NCBI GenBank assembly: GCA_947302065.1
Contig: CAMYUO010000035.1
Location: forward strand, 1 to 9,731
Source of the DNA: an uncultured Clostridia bacterium
GTDB lineage: Bacteria; Bacillota; Clostridia; Oscillospirales; Ruminococcaceae
Reading direction: 5' to 3'
DNA length: 9,731 nucleotides
Shown here: in pieces, positions 5,956 through 9,731 of the stretch
How positions within the stretch are numbered: the first letter of the stretch is position 1
How the letters are laid out: the number at the start of each line of letters is the position of its first letter
Translations under genes and position numbers: made by a program
The notes under the pieces: model-generated
What the model saw: only the letters and a program-made list of their open reading frames with translations
Databases searched by the model: none
Told to the model about the DNA's origin: nothing

Positions 5956-7525
5956 CAAGGATGCCGTTGAAAAGCTGTACAAGCACTACCGCAAGCGGCT
6001 GTGGTTCTATGTATGCAGAAATATCGATTCACAGCAGGCGGCTGAGGATATCGTATCGGACAGTTTTCTGACGGCGATTGAAAAGCTGGGCGAACTGCGC
6101 AGCAACGAGGCTTTCGGGTCGTGGCTGTACTCGATTGCTTACCGAAAGTGTTTGCAGCACGCACAGAGCGAAGCTGCACTGGCACGCTTTGACAGCGACA
6201 GCGAGCTTGAAAGCAGCATCGACCAAAGCCCTCTCGGTGATACGGTAAAGCTGCCGTGTGACCGGATAGAAAGCGAGGAAACAAAGCGTTTACTGCGTGA
6301 GGCGATAGAGAGCCTGAAGCCCGATATGCGCACGGCGGTGATGATGTATTACTTTGAGCAGATGAGCGTGGCACAGGTCGGCGAGGTGCTCGGGATAAGC
6401 GAGAACGCCGCAAAGCAGAAGCTGTTCCGTGCACGAAAAAAGCTGAGCGCAAGGCTTGAAAAGTTTTTCAAACAAAGCGGTATGCTGTGCGCTGTTCCAC
6501 TGGGTGCTGCGCTTGAATCGGCTTATCCCAAGGGATACTCTGCGGCGGCTGGCACGGCGGTCAGGGTCGGGATAACGGCGAGGATAGCAGGCTTTGCCAC
6601 GGCGGCGGTGATAGCGGCAGGTGCGCCGTTTGCGCTGAGCAGTTATTGCAGGCAGGGAGATCACCGTCCTGAGATAGACGTTGCTGCGAAAGACGATACG
6701 ATACTGACAGAGGCTGAACAGACGATAGGCAAAATGCTCGGAAAGCGCTTTGAATACTCTGTGGACAGAAACGTTGAGACAGCCATGTCGGACGGCTGCA
6801 TGCAGAGGGTCTCGGAGAAGGGTGCGACAGAGGACATCGGCATACCGAGGCTGTTTCGTGAGCACAAGCAGGACTGGAACATCTCGCTTTGCGGTGAGAT
6901 CAGCGAAAGCTCGGCGAACAGGTTGAAGATGAGGTTTGACGATATGTTTGACGAGCCTGAGCTTTACAGCGAGGAAACCCCATACGGTATGGATTACAGG
7001 CTGTACATTCGCAGGCAGGATTACATCTGCGGCGAAAATGAAAAGTACATCTGTGTTGAGCTGGGCACGCAGGGCGATGACATCACCGACAAGCTGTGCT
7101 CGGTGCGTACAGCAGGCGATGCGGCGGCGGTGAACAACAGCCACATAACACGCAGGGTAGCATATCTGCCGAACGGAAAGATAGAGCTCGACATTTCGCC
7201 CGATATTGCGCTGCAAGAATGGGACAGGGTCGAGCTGACGACAGAAGTTTATGACGATGAGCAGCAGCGTTATCCTGTGTGTCTGATGAATATTGACGGA
7301 CAGCAAGGCAAGCACATCACCGGAAACGGCAGCTATACGCTGGACAACAGCCTGCTTGCAAAGGGCAAGGGCTGGCACATCATCATCGACACGGACAAGG
7401 TGCACTGCACGAGCATACGGCTGAAGATAGATCTGATCCGCAGCAGTGAACAGACCGGGCAGCAGTGCTGCACGGCGGCAGCTATACTTGCCGAGATACC
7501 GACAGACAGGGAGGTCAGCAAATGA
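5906..7525 (+). CDS. Membrane-tethered ECF-type sigma factor with extracytoplasmic C-terminal domain
   Basis: A 539-residue protein, about three times the usual ECF sigma length. Residues 1-190 are a sigma-70 ECF core: region 2 at about 21-85 (core binding and -10 recognition, with AAEDIVSDSFLTAIEKL and FGSWLYSIAYRKC) and region 4 at about 126-186 (LKPDMRTAVMMYYFEQMS, then the helix-turn-helix VAQVGEVLGISENAAKQKLFRARKKL). An Ala-rich linker leads to one predicted membrane helix at about 227-247 (IAGFATAAVIAAGAPFALSSY), ending at Cys248. The remaining 290 residues should lie outside the membrane, contain nine cysteines (298, 329, 375, 383, 398, 459, 501, 521, 522), look beta-rich towards the end and match no family I recognise. 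The layout suggests sensing outside and transcription control inside, possibly needing proteolytic release. No separate anti-sigma gene is visible. The stop overlaps the ATPase start by ATGA. Confidence 0.85.
   Translation: MQVTELSQTVQAARSGDKDAVEKLYKHYRKRLWFYVCRNIDSQQAAEDIVSDSFLTAIEKLGELRSNEAFGSWLYSIAYRKCLQHAQSEAALARFDSDSELESSIDQSPLGDTVKLPCDRIESEETKRLLREAIESLKPDMRTAVMMYYFEQMSVAQVGEVLGISENAAKQKLFRARKKLSARLEKFFKQSGMLCAVPLGAALESAYPKGYSAAAGTAVRVGITARIAGFATAAVIAAGAPFALSSYCRQGDHRPEIDVAAKDDTILTEAEQTIGKMLGKRFEYSVDRNVETAMSDGCMQRVSEKGATEDIGIPRLFREHKQDWNISLCGEISESSANRLKMRFDDMFDEPELYSEETPYGMDYRLYIRRQDYICGENEKYICVELGTQGDDITDKLCSVRTAGDAAAVNNSHITRRVAYLPNGKIELDISPDIALQEWDRVELTTEVYDDEQQRYPVCLMNIDGQQGKHITGNGSYTLDNSLLAKGKGWHIIIDTDKVHCTSIRLKIDLIRSSEQTGQQCCTAAAILAEIPTDREVSK
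7508..7514 (+). promoter_or_regulatory. Ribosome binding site for the ABC ATPase
   Basis: AGGGAGG lies inside the end of the sigma gene, 7 bases before the ATG at 7522. It sets the ATPase start at the ATGA overlap rather than at the earlier in-frame start at 7465, which would add 19 residues foreign to the family. Confidence 0.8.
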
Positions 7526-8190
7526 GTATTCAGATAAAAACACAAGGGCTTACCAAGCAATACAAAATGGGAACGCAGGTGGTCGATGCGCTCAAGGGCG
7601 TTGACCTTGAAATTGAAAAGGGCAGCTTCACGGCGATATGCGGAACGAGCGGAAGCGGAAAATCGACGCTTTTGCATATGCTGGGCTGCCTTGACAAAGC
7701 GACCTCGGGCGAGGTGTATATCGGTGATATAAAAGTCAGCGGCACAAAGGACAGAAAACTTGCAAAGATACGGCGTGAGAACATCGGCTTTGTGTTCCAG
7801 CGGTTCTGTCTTATCCCGGAGCTGTCGGTCACGGAAAATATCATCGTGCCTGTGCTTTTGTCGGGCAAACGTCCCGACACGGCTTACATTGACGAGCTTT
7901 GCGATATCCTCGGGCTGTCACAGCGCAAAGGGCATCTGCCATCAGAGCTTTCGGGCGGTCAGCAGCAGAGATGTGCGATAGCAAGGGCGCTTGCAAATGA
8001 TCCGCAGATAGTGCTTTGTGACGAGCCGACGGGAAACCTTGACAAGAAAACGGGCGAGGAGGTCATCGAGCTTTTGCACGAGGTGAACAAAAAGTACAAC
8101 AAGACGGTGCTTATCGTAACACACGATGCGGATATTGCTCACGGTGCGGACAGGGTCGTTCGCATAGAGGACGGACAGATAATACAATAA
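7522..8190 (+). CDS. ABC transporter ATP-binding protein (MacB/LolD family)
   Basis: A 222-residue nucleotide-binding subunit with all key motifs: Walker A GTSGSGKST (41-49), Q-loop Gln93 in FVFQRFCLIPELSVTENI, signature LSGGQQQR (143-150), Walker B IVLCDEP with Glu168, D-loop GNLD (171-174) and H-switch His201. The spacing and the LIPELSVTENI stretch match the MacB/LolD/FtsE-like group that drives FtsX-type permeases, so its partner is very likely the 990-residue permease encoded 1.8 kb upstream. It should act at the inner face of the cytoplasmic membrane as a dimer docking on the two coupling helices. It is translated from an ATGA overlap with the sigma gene, which ties its expression to the sigma factor. 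It is the last gene of the operon; a shared terminator follows directly. Confidence 0.95.
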   Translation: MSIQIKTQGLTKQYKMGTQVVDALKGVDLEIEKGSFTAICGTSGSGKSTLLHMLGCLDKATSGEVYIGDIKVSGTKDRKLAKIRRENIGFVFQRFCLIPELSVTENIIVPVLLSGKRPDTAYIDELCDILGLSQRKGHLPSELSGGQQQRCAIARALANDPQIVLCDEPTGNLDKKTGEEVIELLHEVNKKYNKTVLIVTHDADIAHGADRVVRIEDGQIIQ

Positions 8191-8239
8191 AAAATCAGCC
8201 GATACCTGAATTTTTGATGTTCAGGTACCGGCTGTGCTT
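8191..8239. terminator. Bidirectional terminator between convergent genes
   Basis: A 15-bp stem with one A-C mismatch (8196-8210 with 8220-8234) closes a 9-nt loop. It starts 6 bases after the ATPase stop and ends 12 bases before the stop of the minus-strand surface gene. On the minus strand it is followed by ATTTTTTATT, a good U-tract. On the plus strand the tail is the weaker TGCTTATT. It is therefore probably efficient for the surface-protein gene and at least partly active for the ABC operon. Confidence 0.85.
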
Positions 8240-8246
8240 ATTATGG

Positions 8247-9731
8247 TCATTTGCCGAGGATAGTTTTTATTGCCGCTTTTGAGATGAGCGATTCGCCGCC
8301 GAGTGTGACGGAGTTGGTCGCACCGATCTTCTTGGCATATGCCGCAGCATTGGCGGTGCGCTGGCTGACCGTGAGGATAAGCGGACAATGATATTTCATT
8401 GCGAGTGCGCCGGCGCAAAGTCCGTCGGGGTAGTTAAGGGCGTATGCAAGAGCTATCGTTGGCGGATCGCTAAAGTATTTCTCTGCGATCATTACCGAGG
8501 TCTCATAGCGGTTGCTGCCGCCGAGTCTTGTGACAGACTTGAACTTGAAGTTCTTTGCTATCTGATTTTTGATGCCGTCGCTGACAGCGCCCGTGCCGCC
8601 GATCACCGTTGCTGTGGTGGCTTTTGTCTGCCTGAGGAATTCAGTCTGATCCGGGGTCAGACTGTTGCTCTTTCCTGCGACTAGCAGGATAGGCTTGCCG
8701 ACAGCTGATGCGGAAAGTGCATCGGCATAATCCATACCCGATGCCACGAGCAGTTCATCACCGTTCACGCCCGTTTCCTTGAGCACCTCGATGTTGGTGA
8801 GGTAGCGGTTTTTGCCTGCAAGGCGAATTATCTGTTTAGCATTAAAGCCTTTATTTTTCAGCTTGGTCTCAAGGTCTTTGGAAACCGCACCTTCGCCGCC
8901 GACGATATAGACATTGGCTGTGGAGGCTGCGTTTGCCTTGATATACTCAACGAGCGTATTCATTCGCTGGCCGTTGTTGACGTTGAGCAGGATAGGAGCG
9001 TTTCTGACGCTTGAGAGATACGTTGCTGAAAGTGCATCGGCAAAGTCCATGCCTGAGGCAACTATCACGTTTTCAAAAGGTTTGCCGCCGTTTTCTTCCT
9101 TTAGCTTGTCAGCAACCTGGAACGATGTGTCGAAGCGGTTGCTGCCGGCAATGCGCAGGCTGACCTTTTCACCCGGTTCATTGACGGTATTGCCGCAGAC
9201 GGAGCAGGTCTTATATCTGCCGCCCGGTGAGATGACTGTGGGCTGTACGGTTACCCAGTCGCTGTATTTATGCGCTGTGACAGGCTTATAGTTATCCTTA
9301 TAGGAATACTCGCAGACAGAGCAGGTATGCTCGGTATAGCCCTGTGCTGTACAGGTCGGAGCGACTGTTTTGTCGGTAAAGTTATGCGCTGTTTTTGCGA
9401 CGGTTCTGGTCTCATAATAGCCGCAGCGTGAGCAGGTGCTCTTTGCGGTGCCCTCTGATGAGCAGGTCGGCTGAACGGTGGTCGTCCATTCGCTCATAGC
9501 GTGACCAAGCTCGGTTTTGTAGCTGTCGGTTTTGCTGTAAGAGCAGTTGCGGCAAGTCCACTTTGTATAGCCCTGCTCGGTGCAGGTCGGGTCAACGACC
9601 GTCTGTACAAGGCTGTGTTCCAGCTTGTCGATAGGCTTAGTTTCGCTTGCGCCGCAGGCTGAGCAGGTGTGCTTGGAAACGCCCTCGGTGGAGCAGGTGC
9701 GCCCTAAGCTGAACAACAGCAACCTGTACAG
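8247..9731 (-). CDS. Cell-wall-anchored surface protein: Cys/His modules plus three CWB2 repeats (5' end missing)
   Basis: This is the C-terminal part of a secreted protein whose N-terminus lies beyond the window; the frame stays open to the last base. A TTG at 9722 could be read as a start but lies in mid-protein, so it is not proposed. Counting from that TTG (491 codons), residues 8-180 are five Cys-rich modules and residues 188-491 are three cell wall binding type 2 (CWB2) repeats, each with a GS/KNRY/F opening (GSNRFDTS, GKNRYLTN, GSNRYETS) and the first two with an ASGMD[F/Y]ADALSA core. In Clostridia, three CWB2 repeats anchor proteins non-covalently to an anionic wall polymer. The Cys-module region may display or stabilise a functional N-terminal domain that is not seen. 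Signal peptide and effector domain cannot be judged. It ends at a terminator shared with the ABC operon. Confidence 0.9.
   Translation of the reverse strand: MYRLLLFSLGRTCSTEGVSKHTCSACGASETKPIDKLEHSLVQTVVDPTCTEQGYTKWTCRNCSYSKTDSYKTELGHAMSEWTTTVQPTCSSEGTAKSTCSRCGYYETRTVAKTAHNFTDKTVAPTCTAQGYTEHTCSVCEYSYKDNYKPVTAHKYSDWVTVQPTVISPGGRYKTCSVCGNTVNEPGEKVSLRIAGSNRFDTSFQVADKLKEENGGKPFENVIVASGMDFADALSATYLSSVRNAPILLNVNNGQRMNTLVEYIKANAASTANVYIVGGEGAVSKDLETKLKNKGFNAKQIIRLAGKNRYLTNIEVLKETGVNGDELLVASGMDYADALSASAVGKPILLVAGKSNSLTPDQTEFLRQTKATTATVIGGTGAVSDGIKNQIAKNFKFKSVTRLGGSNRYETSVMIAEKYFSDPPTIALAYALNYPDGLCAGALAMKYHCPLILTVSQRTANAAAYAKKIGATNSVTLGGESLISKAAIKTILGK
8250..9161 (-). repeat. Three CWB2 cell-wall-binding repeats
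   Basis: Repeat 1 covers about 8874-9161, repeat 2 about 8568-8828 and repeat 3 about 8250-8528. Each starts with a R-[IL]-[AG]-G-x-[NR]-R-[YF] motif, has a Asp-centred core (ASGMDFADALSA, ASGMDYADALSA, AYALNYPDGLCA) and ends with an [IL]-GG-x-x-x-[IV]-S motif (VGGEGAVS, IGGTGAVS, LGGESLIS). Three tandem copies are the usual functional set, forming a trimer-like wall-binding unit within one chain. The third copy is the most divergent, with N-Y-P-D-G in place of M-D-x-A-D-A. Confidence 0.92.
9183..9701 (-). repeat. Five tandem Cys/His modules (C-x9-C-x2-C-x12/13-H)
   Basis: With residues counted from the TTG at 9722, cysteines fall at 10/20/23, 47/57/60, 87/97/100 and 124/134/137, and a histidine follows at 36, 74, 113 and 151. 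The fifth module keeps only the CxxC pair (173/176); its first Cys is Val163 and the His is absent. The consensus is PTC-x-x-x-G-x-x-x-x-TC-x-x-C-x-Y. The regular three-Cys-one-His pattern resembles a small metal-binding or disulfide knuckle; which of these it is cannot be told from sequence. At DNA level the modules show a recurring GAGCAGGT on the plus strand, so they arose by tandem duplication. Confidence 0.85.

Noticed and set aside
6290..7543. Long minus-strand open frame (417 codons) opposite the sigma factor gene
   Set aside because: Codon bias of the plus-strand gene explains the lack of stops; the product has no domain, no good ribosome site, and overlaps a clear sigma factor region 4.
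9183..9701. Regularly spaced repeats as a possible CRISPR array
   Set aside because: The repeats are in-frame coding units of 37-40 codons with degenerate DNA similarity, not short identical repeats with unique spacers.
9720..9722. TTG as start codon of the surface protein
   Set aside because: The frame stays open to the window end and the residues after it lead into the middle of a repeat array with no signal peptide, so the gene is truncated by the window rather than starting here.

Overview
The window looks like chromosomal DNA from a gut- or rumen-type Clostridia bacterium, most likely Oscillospiraceae and Ruminococcus-like. The grounds are intermediate GC, heavy use of ATA for Ile and AAG/AAA for Lys, strong AGGAGG ribosome binding sites, TGATG/ATGA gene overlaps, a CWB2 cell-wall-binding surface protein, and short GAGGTAAG-type intergenic repeats. 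This placement is an inference from sequence style; no marker gene is present. Coding density is high, and no stretch over 300 bases lacks a gene.

Left part (1-2705, + strand). A hairpin sits at the window edge and may include the tail of an upstream terminator. It is followed by a GNAT acetyltransferase (96-569) and a short intergenic element of TYACCTC heptamers that forms an inverted repeat (573-617). Next is a two-gene unit: a DUF1015 protein (695-1954) and a small PHP-domain metal-dependent hydrolase (1954-2631). The two share one base at TGATG and end at a strong intrinsic terminator (2666-2705).

Middle part (2771-8190, + strand). This is one tightly packed operon: a large tandem-duplicated FtsX/MacB-type ABC permease (990 aa), a possible small ORF starting on the permease stop, an ECF-type sigma factor fused to a transmembrane helix and a roughly 290-residue extracytoplasmic domain, and a MacB/LolD-type ATPase overlapping the sigma stop by ATGA. 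Permease and ATPase should form one type VII ABC system (lipoprotein/peptide export or envelope sensing and detoxification). The sigma factor between them looks like a one-protein membrane-tethered sigma/sensor. The working hypothesis is a self-contained envelope-stress module in which the transporter, the tethered sigma factor and perhaps the small protein act together. This is the most interesting part of the window.

Right part (8191-9731, - strand). A convergent gene runs off the window end. It encodes the C-terminal part of a surface protein with five roughly 37-40-residue Cys/His modules followed by three CWB2 repeats. It shares a bidirectional terminator with the ABC operon.
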